A stretch of DNA of 64,000 nucleotides from Thermocrispum municipale DSM 44069. GTDB taxonomy: Bacteria > Actinomycetota > Actinomycetes > Mycobacteriales > Pseudonocardiaceae. A program made the translations under genes and the position numbers. This document shows positions 51,270 to 60,047 of the stretch, piece after piece; positions within the stretch are counted from its first letter, which is position 1, and every line of letters begins with the position of its first letter. Under the pieces are notes generated by a model that was not told the origin of the DNA, searched no databases, and saw only the letters and a list, made by a program, of their open reading frames with translations. The stretch covers positions 599,847 to 663,846 of the forward strand of contig NZ_KE386593.1 in assembly GCF_000427825.1 (NCBI RefSeq), given 5' to 3'.

Positions 51270-52091
51270 TCAGCGCTTCACCGGACGCGTCGGTGTCGTC
51301 GGCATCGCCAGGTCGTCGCTCCTGGCTTCCGGGTTGACCGACAGCATGCCGGTGCGGAAAGCGATCGACACCGCGTGCGTGCGATCGCGCGCCGACAGCT
51401 TGCGCAGGATGCTCTTCACGTGCGTGCGCACGGTCTCGACCGAGAGGAACAGCTCTTTGGCGATCGCCGCGTTCTCCTGGCCCTCGGCGATGAGCTGCAT
51501 GACCTGGTACTCGCGCCGGGAGAGCGGAACACGAGGCCGCGGCGCGCTGTCCCCGTCATTGCCACTCCGCGGCGACGGCGGATGCGCCTCGGGATGCGTG
51601 ACCAGCGACGCCAGTGCCGGGTCGAGGTAGCGGTGCGCGCACGCAGCCTGCCGGATCGCTTCCAGTACGCGCTGCGGTTCAGCGGTTCGAGGCACCGCGC
51701 CGTGCGCGCCCGCGCGCATGCAGGCGGCCAGGTAGCGCGGGTTGCGATCGGCGTCCCGCACCAGGACGACCACTCTGGCGTGGTGCTTGTTGGCGGTGAG
51801 CAGCTCGACCAGATGGCCGCTCGGCGCCAAGCCGGAATCGAGCAGGACGATGTCCGGCATCAGTTGCTCGGTCATCAGCAGAGCGCCCTGCTGACTGGCG
51901 GAGTGCGCTGCGATCTGCGCCCATGGTGTGCGCTCGAGCAGCGCTGCGATGCCGTCGCGATACAGCGGAACGGTTTCCACTACCCCCACAGCGACCGTCC
52001 GCTTGGCCGTCAGCGTGGCGTTGGCATGCCCGTTGGTGGCTCCGAGTGTGCGGCTCAACTGGCCGTTGGGCCTGGTGTCTTTGACCGTCAT
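51270..52091 (-). CDS. Orphan LuxR-type response regulator with atypical receiver
   Basis: A 273-residue protein: a short N-terminal tail, a receiver-like domain (about 30-150) and a C-terminal NarL/LuxR HTH (LSRREYQVMQLIAEGQENAAIAKELFLSVETVRTHVKSILRKL). The receiver keeps an Asp in DIVLLDSGLA, but the acidic pair is missing (VGVVETVPLYRDG) and the usual late Lys is replaced (AHGAVPR). It is probably regulated without phosphorylation or by another ligand. GAGGG precedes the ATG at 52091; a longer frame starts at 52145. No histidine kinase is adjacent. Confidence 0.88.
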   Translation of the reverse strand: MTVKDTRPNGQLSRTLGATNGHANATLTAKRTVAVGVVETVPLYRDGIAALLERTPWAQIAAHSASQQGALLMTEQLMPDIVLLDSGLAPSGHLVELLTANKHHARVVVLVRDADRNPRYLAACMRAGAHGAVPRTAEPQRVLEAIRQAACAHRYLDPALASLVTHPEAHPPSPRSGNDGDSAPRPRVPLSRREYQVMQLIAEGQENAAIAKELFLSVETVRTHVKSILRKLSARDRTHAVSIAFRTGMLSVNPEARSDDLAMPTTPTRPVKR

Positions 52092-52322
52092 TGTCCCTCT
52101 TCCCGTCGCAGCCGCCGGCGCGGCTTCGCCGAGGCCGGCAGTCAAGCGACACCCCTCACAGTGGTCGTATGACGCCCTTTCTCAGCACGAATTTCTCGCG
52201 CTGTCGAACCGAGCGAACAATTCTGTCTACCTCGCCGAGCGGAGTTTTGCCAGTGGAACGGCGTGGAAAACCGCTGATCTCACGCGTTTGTGGCCTTGTC
52301 CGAGCACGCTCGGGGGTGGTAA

Positions 52323-52682
52323 TCAACTCTGAGTTGATCTTGGGTGCGCTGCCCACCCGGCGCGCAGCTTCGCGGGCGCCTTGCACAGCCAGGCCTGCTC
52401 GACGAACTCCCACAACTCGTCTAGTTCGATGCGTTCGAGGTCGACCAAGATCGCGCCGTAGCCGTCGTAGTGCGGGGTGGTGGTCACCGCGGGATGGCCG
52501 CCCGCCAGCAAGGCTTCCTTCTCCTCCAGCGGGCACATCAACACCAGCAGGCCGTCGGACTCGGTGCGCAGCCGGGCGAAGCCCTTGTCGCGGACCTTGA
52601 GCGAAGGGGTGCGGAACCAGGTCGACACGGTCACCTCGGGCAGTCGTTTCCCGAGGCGCACCACGTCGTCCCATGTCGGCAT
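52323..52682 (-). CDS. MmcQ/YjbR family protein
   Basis: A 119-residue protein with the YjbR fold: WDDVVRLGKRLPEVTVSTWFRTPSLKVRDKGFARLR, then LMCPLEEKEALLAGGHPAVTTTPHYDGYGAILVDL and a C-terminal helix LDELWEFVEQAWLCKAPAKL. The family resembles DNA-binding proteins of the CyaY-like fold, but its role is unknown. The 3' end contains a perfect dyad ATCAACTC-T-GAGTTGAT (52322-52338) that overlaps the stop. Confidence 0.9.
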   Translation of the reverse strand: MPTWDDVVRLGKRLPEVTVSTWFRTPSLKVRDKGFARLRTESDGLLVLMCPLEEKEALLAGGHPAVTTTPHYDGYGAILVDLERIELDELWEFVEQAWLCKAPAKLRAGWAAHPRSTQS

Positions 52683-52732
52683 GCCGCCTATTGTGCGCCC
52701 GCGCCGACCGGGTGTCTTGGACGAAACGGTGG

Positions 52733-53410
52733 TCAGCCGGTGCGGTTCAGCAGCCAGCCGCGGTCGGCGGCCTTGACCCCGGCTTGGAATCGGCTGCGGG
52801 CCCCCAGTCGATCCATGATGTCGGCGACCATGCGTCGGACCGTGCGGACGGAAACCCCCAGCTGGGCGGCCGCCGACTCGTCGGTGTTGCCCGCGGAGAG
52901 CAACGTGAGCAGTTCGCGCTCGCGGGTGGTCAGCTCGGGTGGCGGTTGCGCGGCGGCCAGCGGTGCGGCCGTCGGCCAGATTCGTTCGAACAGGTCGGTG
53001 ATCGTGGTGACCAGCCCGCCGACCCGGAACGCGGCCAGCCCGGTCGGGCTCTGCTCGGCCGGGAGCAATGCCACCACGGCGTCGACCACCAGCGCATTGG
53101 TCGGTACTTCCGGGGCGGTGCGTACCGCGGCACGTGTTGTGCCGAGCTCGATGAGCCGCTCGGACACCTCGGGGCGCAGCCGTGTCCGGTCCGGCACGAT
53201 GACGCGGCAGCGCACGCCCCGGCGCAGCGGTGTCGCTTCGATCGCGCGCAGGTCGGCGATCGGATCGGACGCGTAGGGGTCGGCGAGCACGAGGACCTCC
53301 CGGCGCGCCTCGGCCAGGATGGCGGTGAGCGCGTCCTGGGCGGACGGCGCCTCGGTGATCCGCTGAACCGGCAGCGACGGGCCCGCCGGGTTCACCGAAC
53401 CATCCATCAA
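52733..53410 (-). CDS. LuxR-type regulator with PLD/TrmB-like sensor domain
   Basis: A 225-residue protein. The first 140 residues (AILAEARREVLVLADPYASDPIADLRAIEATPLRRGVRCRVIVPD then VVDAVVALLPAEQSPTGLAAFRV) look like the phospholipase D-like sensor part found in TrmB-type and actinobacterial LuxR regulators, without catalytic HKD motifs. The C-terminal HTH is LTTRERELLTLLSAGNTDESAAAQLGVSVRTVRRMV. Its start overlaps the SARP stop by four bases, so the two are an operon. The signal is unknown. Confidence 0.87.
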   Translation of the reverse strand: MMDGSVNPAGPSLPVQRITEAPSAQDALTAILAEARREVLVLADPYASDPIADLRAIEATPLRRGVRCRVIVPDRTRLRPEVSERLIELGTTRAAVRTAPEVPTNALVVDAVVALLPAEQSPTGLAAFRVGGLVTTITDLFERIWPTAAPLAAAQPPPELTTRERELLTLLSAGNTDESAAAQLGVSVRTVRRMVADIMDRLGARSRFQAGVKAADRGWLLNRTG

Positions 53411-54243
53411 GCCACCTGCCAGGCCGACGGACCGTGCACGCGCCGCTGCAAGCAGGCCAACACGCGCTTCACCGAGGCCACGTCGACACCCGAGGCCGCG
53501 GCGAGCTCGTACGGGTCCGGTTCGGCCGAAACCTCACGCGCAGCAGCGAGTTCGGGCCCCGGCTCGACGCCGAGTTCGGCCAGCAACGTCGAGCGGGCGC
53601 GTCGGTAGGTGGCCTCGGCCTCCCCGCGGCGACCCGCGTGGTGCAACGACCGCACCAGCAGCGCCCAGGCGTGTTCGCGCAGCGGATCCCGTGCGGTCAC
53701 CTCCCGTAGGAGCACGGCTGCCTGTGCAGGCCTGCCCGCCCGCACCAGGGCCTCGGCCTGGTCGGTCCGCACCGTCAGATAGAGCTCACGCAGCCGGTCG
53801 GCTTCCAGGCTCGCCTCCGGATCGGCGACCAACTCCTGGTACGGCGTCCCCCGCCACAGCCGGCCTGCTGCCTCGAGATGAGCCAGCTCGCCGTCGACAT
53901 CGCCCGCGGAACGGGCCCGCTGCGCGGCCGCGGCGTGCTCCTCCAGCTGGTGTGCGTCGAGCTCGCCGGGCTCGATCCGCATGCGGTAGGCGCCTCGCCT
54001 GCCCTCGATCCGGTCGGTGCCGAGCAGTTTGCGCATTTGCCATACGTAGGTGCTGATGTTGCGGGCCGCCGATGCCGGAGCGGCCGTTTGCTGCCACGTC
54101 ACCGCGATCAACTGTTCTAAGCTCACCCACGCGTTAGCGTTGAGGAGCAAGGCGGACAGCATGGTCACGGGTTTGCCCGCACCGAGATCGATCGCGTCAC
54201 GGCCGTCGCGGACCTCGAGCGGGCCGAGCACACCGAACAGCAC
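53407..54243 (-). CDS. SARP (AfsR/DnrI-type) transcription activator
   Basis: A 278-residue regulator: an OmpR-type winged helix (MLFGVLGPLEVRDGRDAIDLGAGKPVTMLSALLLNANAWVSLEQL then RNISTYVWQMRKLL) and a BTAD domain of TPR-like helices (about 95-245, HLEAAGRLWRGTPYQEL, LREHAWALLVRSLHHAGRRGEAEATYRRAR). SARPs activate antibiotic clusters by binding direct repeats. No biosynthetic gene is in this window, so the target is elsewhere or the paired LuxR gene. GGAGG lies six bases before the GTG at 54243. Confidence 0.93.
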   Translation of the reverse strand: MLFGVLGPLEVRDGRDAIDLGAGKPVTMLSALLLNANAWVSLEQLIAVTWQQTAAPASAARNISTYVWQMRKLLGTDRIEGRRGAYRMRIEPGELDAHQLEEHAAAAQRARSAGDVDGELAHLEAAGRLWRGTPYQELVADPEASLEADRLRELYLTVRTDQAEALVRAGRPAQAAVLLREVTARDPLREHAWALLVRSLHHAGRRGEAEATYRRARSTLLAELGVEPGPELAAAREVSAEPDPYELAAASGVDVASVKRVLACLQRRVHGPSAWQVA

Positions 54244-54321
54244 TGCACACCTCCGTCCAACGTCAACGGGGTAAGCATCCGCCGGGCGACATGAGGATCC
54301 GATGACAACGAAGCGGACGGT

Positions 54322-55572
54322 ATGAGCAGCGCAGCCGATCGCCTGCGGCGTCTACGCTGGCTGCTCACCGCCTTGTTCACGGTGATGAACGCGGTTGCGG
54401 TCATCGTGCTTGCGGTGCTGCTGATCCAGGCAGACGCCGACGACGGCCGCCAGCGACTGGACGCCGAGCTGACCAGAGTGACCACTGCGGTGCTGCGCGC
54501 GCTGGGGTTCGTCGAGGACAACCTGATGAACGAGCGGGTGCTCAACGACCCGCTGAACACCAGGTGCCCGCAGTTCGCCGTGGTGCCTGCCGACGAGTCG
54601 ACGTTCGAGCGCTACGACAGCTCGCGCACGTGCGTCGAGGTTCCGCCGGAGCTGTTGACCGACATCGCGCGGCAGGCGGTGAATTCCGACGGCATGCAGG
54701 TCGGCTACGCCACCACACCACAGGACCGGACGGTGCGGTTCGCCGCGGAGCGGTTCCGTGCCGAGGTGGACGGGCCGTACGTGGGTGCCGTGGTGTCGGT
54801 GGCCGACGCCGAGCCGGAAGCGGCCAGGCACGACCGGGTGGTGCTGTTGATCATCGGCGGCTGTGTGCTGTTGATCGGTGTGGTGGGCATCGCCGGATAT
54901 CTGCTGGCAGGCAGGGCCATCCGGCCCGCGGCCGCGGCGTTGGAGCAGCAGGAAACCCTGCTCGCCGAGACCGCGCACGACCTGCGCACGCCGGTGGCGG
55001 CGCTGCGGGCGCTGGCGGAAACGGCCGAACGCAACCCGGAGAAGCGGGAAGAGCTGCTGTCCCGGACGGTTCGGCTGGCCGGGCGCATGGGCGGCATCAT
55101 CGACGGACTGCTGGTGCGGGCCCGCCTGGCCGCGGGGGTCGAGCAGCTGGCGATTCAACCGGTGTGGCTCGACCAGCTGGTGACCAGCGTGGTGGAGGAG
55201 ACGCCGGCCGACGGGGCCCAGCTGACGGTCACGGCGGCGCCGAGCATGGTCAACGGCGATCCGGTGCTGCTGCAGCGGGCGGTGGCGAATCTGCTGGACA
55301 ACGCGTTGCGGTACGGGCGGTTGCCGGGTCAGCAGGCGATCGTGCACGTGGCGGTGGCGAACGGCCGGGTGACGATCGCCGACAGCGGCCCGGGCATCGA
55401 CGCCGCGGTGGCGCAGTCGGCGTTCGATCGCTTCGCCACCAGTGGTGGGTCCGGGCTCGGGTTGTCCATCGTGCGGTGGGTGGCACTGGCCCACGGCGGC
55501 ACGTTGAGCGTGTACAACGCCGAGGAAGGCGGCGCCATTTTCGAATTGGCGTTGCCGCCGGTGACTCGTTAA
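54322..55572 (+). CDS. Sensor histidine kinase without an adjacent response regulator
   Basis: A 416-residue kinase with two membrane helices (about 13-35 and 172-195) around an extracellular domain with two Cys, then the H-box ETAHDLRTPVAAL, N-box NLLDNALRYG, G1 DSGPGIDAAV and G2 GSGLGLSIVRW. A conventional HAMP is short or missing. It is divergent from the SARP-LuxR operon and 48 bases upstream of the Fn3 gene. No receiver gene is adjacent, so the partner is unknown. Confidence 0.93.
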   Translation: MSSAADRLRRLRWLLTALFTVMNAVAVIVLAVLLIQADADDGRQRLDAELTRVTTAVLRALGFVEDNLMNERVLNDPLNTRCPQFAVVPADESTFERYDSSRTCVEVPPELLTDIARQAVNSDGMQVGYATTPQDRTVRFAAERFRAEVDGPYVGAVVSVADAEPEAARHDRVVLLIIGGCVLLIGVVGIAGYLLAGRAIRPAAAALEQQETLLAETAHDLRTPVAALRALAETAERNPEKREELLSRTVRLAGRMGGIIDGLLVRARLAAGVEQLAIQPVWLDQLVTSVVEETPADGAQLTVTAAPSMVNGDPVLLQRAVANLLDNALRYGRLPGQQAIVHVAVANGRVTIADSGPGIDAAVAQSAFDRFATSGGSGLGLSIVRWVALAHGGTLSVYNAEEGGAIFELALPPVTR

Positions 55573-55619
55573 CAGGTTGAATTCATTGCCCGTTCGCGGC
55601 TGGACCGTTTCTGTATCGA

Positions 55620-57842
55620 ATGACTTACCCTGTGCGAGTGCATTCAGGGGAGGCTGTCGCACGTCCGCACGGCTGGCGCAGCAGGGTGCCGGTCGTGCTG
55701 CTCGTCCTGGCCTGCGTCGCGGCCGTGGTCGTCGCGGTCAGCGGCGCAGCGAAACCGCTGAGCGGTCTGCATTTCTTTTCTTCCGGCCATTGGGTTTACA
55801 ACGACTCCGCGCAGACGGCGTATCACGTCGACGGGGCCAGCCGGTCGATCGACGCCGAGGTGCCGTTGCCCGGCAAGGCCGATCCCGGCAGCGTGGTCGT
55901 CCAGGGCGACCGCAGTGGCTACGTGGTCGGCAAGGAGCGGGTCGTCGAGTTCGGCAAGTCCGACCTGCAGGTCACCGGCAGGCACCCGTCCCCCTCGCGC
56001 GAAGAAGCGTTCACGCTGGAAACCAACGGCGGACCGTACGGGGTCTACCGGCAGGCAGGCACGATCGTGCGGTACTCCGACCCGAACCCCGACCCGATCA
56101 ACGTCGGCGGTCCGCTGGGCGACCCGGTGGCGACCAGCAACGGCACGGTCTGGCTGCATCGCATCGAGGACGGACGCCTGTGTCGGCTGGCCAAGGACAC
56201 CCGGTTCACCAGCTGCCCGATCACGTTGCCGGAAGGCACCAAGGGCATGCTGACCGTGGTCGCGGACCGCGCGGTCTTCGTCAACACCTCGACCGACAGC
56301 CTCCATTTGCTCGACCCGAACGGCCTGGGGGACGGCGTGCCGATGGGTGTCGACCTCCCGGAGGACGTGCGCGTCGCGCCGCGGGACGTCGAAGGCCGGG
56401 TCGCGGTGCTGGACAAGCGGGAGAAGCGGCTGCTGCTGATCGACGCCAAGCCGTTGACGCAGAGCCGAATGCCCGAGGAGCCGCGCTCGGTTCCGTTGAC
56501 CGACGCCGACTACGACGGCCCGGCCTCCACCGGCAACGCCGTCGCCGTGGTGAACCGGCAGGACAACACGGTGGAGACCTACGGGCCCGACGGATCGCCG
56601 ATCGCCAAGCGGAAGCTGAACGGCAAGCCCACCGAGCGCACGCTGCGGACCGGCGAGGACGGCCGCGTCTACGCCGACGACAAGCGCGGCGACAACGTGC
56701 TGGTCGTCGACCACAACGGCGAGGTCGAGGACGTCGACGTCATCGGGGACGACGGCGACGGCGATGCCGAGGAAGGCAAGGACACCAAGCGCAAGGTGGA
56801 CAAGCCGCGCAAGCGCGAGCGGGATCGCGCGGACCGCCGGGACCGTCGGGATCGGGTGCCGCAGCAGCGTGAGCAGGAGCGGCGGCCTCCGCAGGCGACG
56901 GACGAGTCGGTCAACTCCACGCAACAGGAACCTCCGCCGGTGCAGCTGAACCGGCCGAAACCGGACCCGAAGCCCGATCCTAAGCCGGATCCGAAGCCCG
57001 CGACGCCGCCCGGTGCGCCGCGCTCGGTCTCGGCCGAAGCGGGCAACAAGTCGGCCGAGGTGTCGTGGTCGCCGCCGCGCTCGAACGGTGGCGCGGCCGT
57101 CACCGGCTACCGGATCACGTGGTCCGGCGGCTCCAAGAACGTCTCCGGCAGTACGACCAGCACGCGGATCACCGGGCTGACCAACGGCAGGCGGTACGTG
57201 TTCACCGTCGCCGCCCGTAACTCCTCGGGCCAAGGCACCGGGGCGAGCTCGAACGCGGTGACGCCCAAGACCGTCCCGACGGTGGACGTCACATCGGCCG
57301 AGCAGACCGGCGACGGCCAGGTGACGCTGACCGTGCGGGTCGACGGTGGCGGCGATCCGAATGTGACGTGCTCGGTCACCTGGGGCAGCAACAGCCGTGA
57401 GATGGCGTGCAACGGCAGCTCCAGCGGTACCGCGACCCGGCAGCTGGTCATCGACAACGTGCGTAACGGTACCTACACGTTCTACGCGCGGGGCAAGAAC
57501 TCGGCGGGCCAGGGTCCGCGGGGCCAGGGCGCGACGGTCGAGGTCAGCACCCCGGAGATCGTCCTGTCCAAAGGCAGACCCGCCGACAAGTACTGCACCG
57601 AGTACCCGGATTGCGCGTGGATGCACCTCGAGCTGAGCGGCTTCGAGCCGGGCTCCATGGTCCACGTGGAGCCGCACTCGACCAACCCGGACTACAGCAA
57701 CGTGGGAGCCGATCTCATCATCGGCGCGGACGGCACGTATTCGACCGACCGGTTCGCCTACGCGGGGACGGGCGAAACCGTGTACGTCACCGCGATCCTG
57801 CCGGACGGCTCCGAGGTCGAGTCCAACAGGATCGTGTGGTGA
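55620..57842 (+). CDS. Membrane-anchored protein with propeller-like and Fn3 domains
   Basis: A 740-residue protein: one N-terminal membrane helix (about 24-45), an extracellular repeat region (about 50-370) with beta-propeller-like units such as GTVWLHRIEDGRLCRLAKDTRF and GRVAVLDKREKRLLLIDAK, a long Arg/Glu/Asp-rich linker, a Pro-Lys-Pro-Asp run, an Fn3 domain (PGAPRSVSAEAGNKSAEVSWSPP to YVFTVAARNSSGQGTGASSNAV) and further beta domains. It heads a cluster with MoxR, DUF58 and TgpA proteins, an arrangement common in actinobacteria. ATG 55620 or GTG 55632 may be the start. Its role in envelope assembly is inferred. Confidence 0.85.
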   Translation: MTYPVRVHSGEAVARPHGWRSRVPVVLLVLACVAAVVVAVSGAAKPLSGLHFFSSGHWVYNDSAQTAYHVDGASRSIDAEVPLPGKADPGSVVVQGDRSGYVVGKERVVEFGKSDLQVTGRHPSPSREEAFTLETNGGPYGVYRQAGTIVRYSDPNPDPINVGGPLGDPVATSNGTVWLHRIEDGRLCRLAKDTRFTSCPITLPEGTKGMLTVVADRAVFVNTSTDSLHLLDPNGLGDGVPMGVDLPEDVRVAPRDVEGRVAVLDKREKRLLLIDAKPLTQSRMPEEPRSVPLTDADYDGPASTGNAVAVVNRQDNTVETYGPDGSPIAKRKLNGKPTERTLRTGEDGRVYADDKRGDNVLVVDHNGEVEDVDVIGDDGDGDAEEGKDTKRKVDKPRKRERDRADRRDRRDRVPQQREQERRPPQATDESVNSTQQEPPPVQLNRPKPDPKPDPKPDPKPATPPGAPRSVSAEAGNKSAEVSWSPPRSNGGAAVTGYRITWSGGSKNVSGSTTSTRITGLTNGRRYVFTVAARNSSGQGTGASSNAVTPKTVPTVDVTSAEQTGDGQVTLTVRVDGGGDPNVTCSVTWGSNSREMACNGSSSGTATRQLVIDNVRNGTYTFYARGKNSAGQGPRGQGATVEVSTPEIVLSKGRPADKYCTEYPDCAWMHLELSGFEPGSMVHVEPHSTNPDYSNVGADLIIGADGTYSTDRFAYAGTGETVYVTAILPDGSEVESNRIVW

Positions 57843-57898
57843 TCATGCGCTCGAGCACCAGTAGGGTCGGGGCACGCTGGAAGGCTGGGGAGTGACGA

Positions 57899-58843
57899 GT
57901 GAGCGCAGGTGAGGTCTACCGGCTGGTCTCCGAGAACGTGCAGCGCGTGGTGCGCGGCAAGCCGGACGTGGTCCGGTTGGCGATCGCCACCCTGCTCGCC
58001 GAGGGGCACCTGCTGATCGAGGACGTGCCCGGTCTGGGCAAGACGACGCTGGCCCGCTGCCTGGCGCGCAGCATCGGCGGCACGTGGAACCGCATCCAGT
58101 TCACCCCGGACCTGCTGCCGGGCGACATCACCGGCGTGATGGTCTACCACCAGAACGCGGAGAAGTTCGAGTTCCATCCCGGCGGGATCTTCGCCAACGT
58201 GGTGCTCGCCGACGAGATCAACCGCGGCACGCCGAAGACACAGTCCGCGCTGCTCGAAGTGATGGCCGAGCGCCGGGCGACGGTGGACGCCACAGCGCAC
58301 CCGATGCCCGAGCCGTTCATGGTCATCGCCACGCAGAACCCGATCGAGATGGAAGGCACCTATCGGCTGCCCGAGGCGCAGCTGGACCGGTTCCTGATGC
58401 GGGTGTCGGTCGGCTATCCGGATCACGAAGCCGAGGTGCGCGTGGTGATGGGTGATACCGCGCGGGTGGATCCGGACGAGCTGCCGTCCGTGGTGGACCT
58501 CAACACGCTGCGACAGGCGATCGTGCAGGTGCGGCAGGCGTATCTGGATCCCGCGATCGTGTCGTACGCGGTGCGGTTGGCGGCGGCCACGCGCGAGCAC
58601 GCCGCGGTGCGCTACGGCGCCAGCCCGCGTGGCTCGATCGCGCTGGTGCGCGCCGCGCAGGCGATGGCGGCCACCGAGGGCCGGGCGTTCGTGACCCCGG
58701 ACGACGTGAAGAACGTGGCGCAACCGGTGCTGGCGCATCGGCTGGTGCTCACCGCCGACGCGGAGCTGAACCAGCGCCTGCCGTCGGAAGTGGTGGACGA
58801 GGTGCTGGCGGCGACCCCGGCGCCCGCGGTCAACCAGGTCTAG
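57899..58843 (+). CDS. MoxR-type AAA ATPase
   Basis: A 314-residue ATPase with Walker A EDVPGLGKTTLAR, Walker B VVLADEINRG, sensor 1 IATQNPIEMEGTYRLPEAQLDRFLMRV and arginine finger context. MoxR proteins act as chaperones for complex assembly with partner proteins such as DUF58 or VWA proteins. The GTG at 57899 has GGGGAG seven bases upstream. The DUF58 gene follows after four bases and the TgpA-like gene overlaps that, so these three form a tight operon. Confidence 0.95.
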   Translation: MSAGEVYRLVSENVQRVVRGKPDVVRLAIATLLAEGHLLIEDVPGLGKTTLARCLARSIGGTWNRIQFTPDLLPGDITGVMVYHQNAEKFEFHPGGIFANVVLADEINRGTPKTQSALLEVMAERRATVDATAHPMPEPFMVIATQNPIEMEGTYRLPEAQLDRFLMRVSVGYPDHEAEVRVVMGDTARVDPDELPSVVDLNTLRQAIVQVRQAYLDPAIVSYAVRLAAATREHAAVRYGASPRGSIALVRAAQAMAATEGRAFVTPDDVKNVAQPVLAHRLVLTADAELNQRLPSEVVDEVLAATPAPAVNQV

Positions 58844-58847
58844 CCCT

Positions 58848-60047
58848 ATGTGGTTGCGGGCCTTGCGCCTCACCAGGCGTGGCGTCGCCGTGCTGATCGC
58901 CGCCGTCGTGCTCTACGTCGTCGGCGAGCTTGCTGGGTGGCCCGTCCTGCGCGGCATGGCGGGGGCCGCGGTCGGCGCCTTGCTCGCGGGCGCCGCGTCG
59001 ACCGCCCGGCGGCCGCAGGTCGAGGTGCGGCGCGAGGTGTACCCGGACCGGGTGGAGAGCGGGCAGCCCGCGTTGGCGACGTTGCGGGTCACCAACCCGA
59101 CACGTCGACGGCAGTCGGCGTTCATGGCGCGGGACGCCATCGAACACGGTGGAGAACACAGCGTTCTGGTGCAGTCGTTGCCCCCGGGTGGCACGGCGAC
59201 GTTCCACTACGAGCTGCCTACCGAGCACCGGGGCCGGGTCACGGTCGGTCCGCTGAGCATGGCGCGCGTCGATCCGCTCGGCTTGGTGCGACGACCACTG
59301 TCGGCCGGTCAGACCGCGACCTTGCGGGTCTATCCGAAGATGCATCCGGCGCGGGAACTGGTCGGCGGCTATCTGCGCCACCACCACGAGGGCCGGGCGA
59401 TCGACGAGCCGCTGCACGGGTCGTCGGACCTGCGGGACGTGCGCGAGTACGTGATCGGCGACGAAGTGCGGCACCTGCACTGGAAGGCGACGGCGCGTAC
59501 CGGTCAGCTGATGGTCCGCGACTACATCGACCCCGATCAGCCGCGGTTCAGCGTGCTGCTGGACACCCGTAAGCGGGTGCTGCGGCCCGACGAGTTCGAG
59601 CAGGCGGTGCAGGTCGCCGCCTCGCTGGTCAAACCGGCCGCGCTGGCCGGCCACCGCTGTCGGCTGATCACATCGGGTGGCCTGGACCTGGCGACGCCCG
59701 GTGGGCCCGCCGCGCTGCGGCAGATCCTCGACGTGCTGTGCGATGTCGCCCAAGGTGACGGACCGGAGGACGGCGACGTGATCGTGCCGAAGGTCCTGGC
59801 CGGGTCGGGCGCGGGCGGCGGTGGATGCCTGGTCACGGTCACGGGCCGGATCGACCAACGCGACCTGCGCGGGCTGTCCACGGTGCGCGGCCGATACTCG
59901 CGCATGTTCCTCATCGGGGTCGCCAAGCACGGCCTCGGCTGGGACGGCATCGGTGTGCACGGCCTTTCCGGGTTGCCGTCCGCGCGAGCGATATCCGCCG
60001 TGGACGCCGAGCACGCCGTGCGTGAGTGGAACGCGGTGATCGCATGA
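58848..60047 (+). CDS. DUF58 domain membrane protein
   Basis: A 399-residue protein with two N-terminal membrane segments (about 12-55), an extracytoplasmic or cytoplasmic beta domain (VEVRREVYPDRVESGQPALATLRVTN to VDPLGLVRR) and a VWA-like DUF58 core with the hallmark LRDVREYVIGDEVRHLHWKATARTGQLMVRDY near residue 205. It is the usual partner of MoxR. Its stop overlaps the next start by four bases. Confidence 0.94.
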   Translation: MWLRALRLTRRGVAVLIAAVVLYVVGELAGWPVLRGMAGAAVGALLAGAASTARRPQVEVRREVYPDRVESGQPALATLRVTNPTRRRQSAFMARDAIEHGGEHSVLVQSLPPGGTATFHYELPTEHRGRVTVGPLSMARVDPLGLVRRPLSAGQTATLRVYPKMHPARELVGGYLRHHHEGRAIDEPLHGSSDLRDVREYVIGDEVRHLHWKATARTGQLMVRDYIDPDQPRFSVLLDTRKRVLRPDEFEQAVQVAASLVKPAALAGHRCRLITSGGLDLATPGGPAALRQILDVLCDVAQGDGPEDGDVIVPKVLAGSGAGGGGCLVTVTGRIDQRDLRGLSTVRGRYSRMFLIGVAKHGLGWDGIGVHGLSGLPSARAISAVDAEHAVREWNAVIA

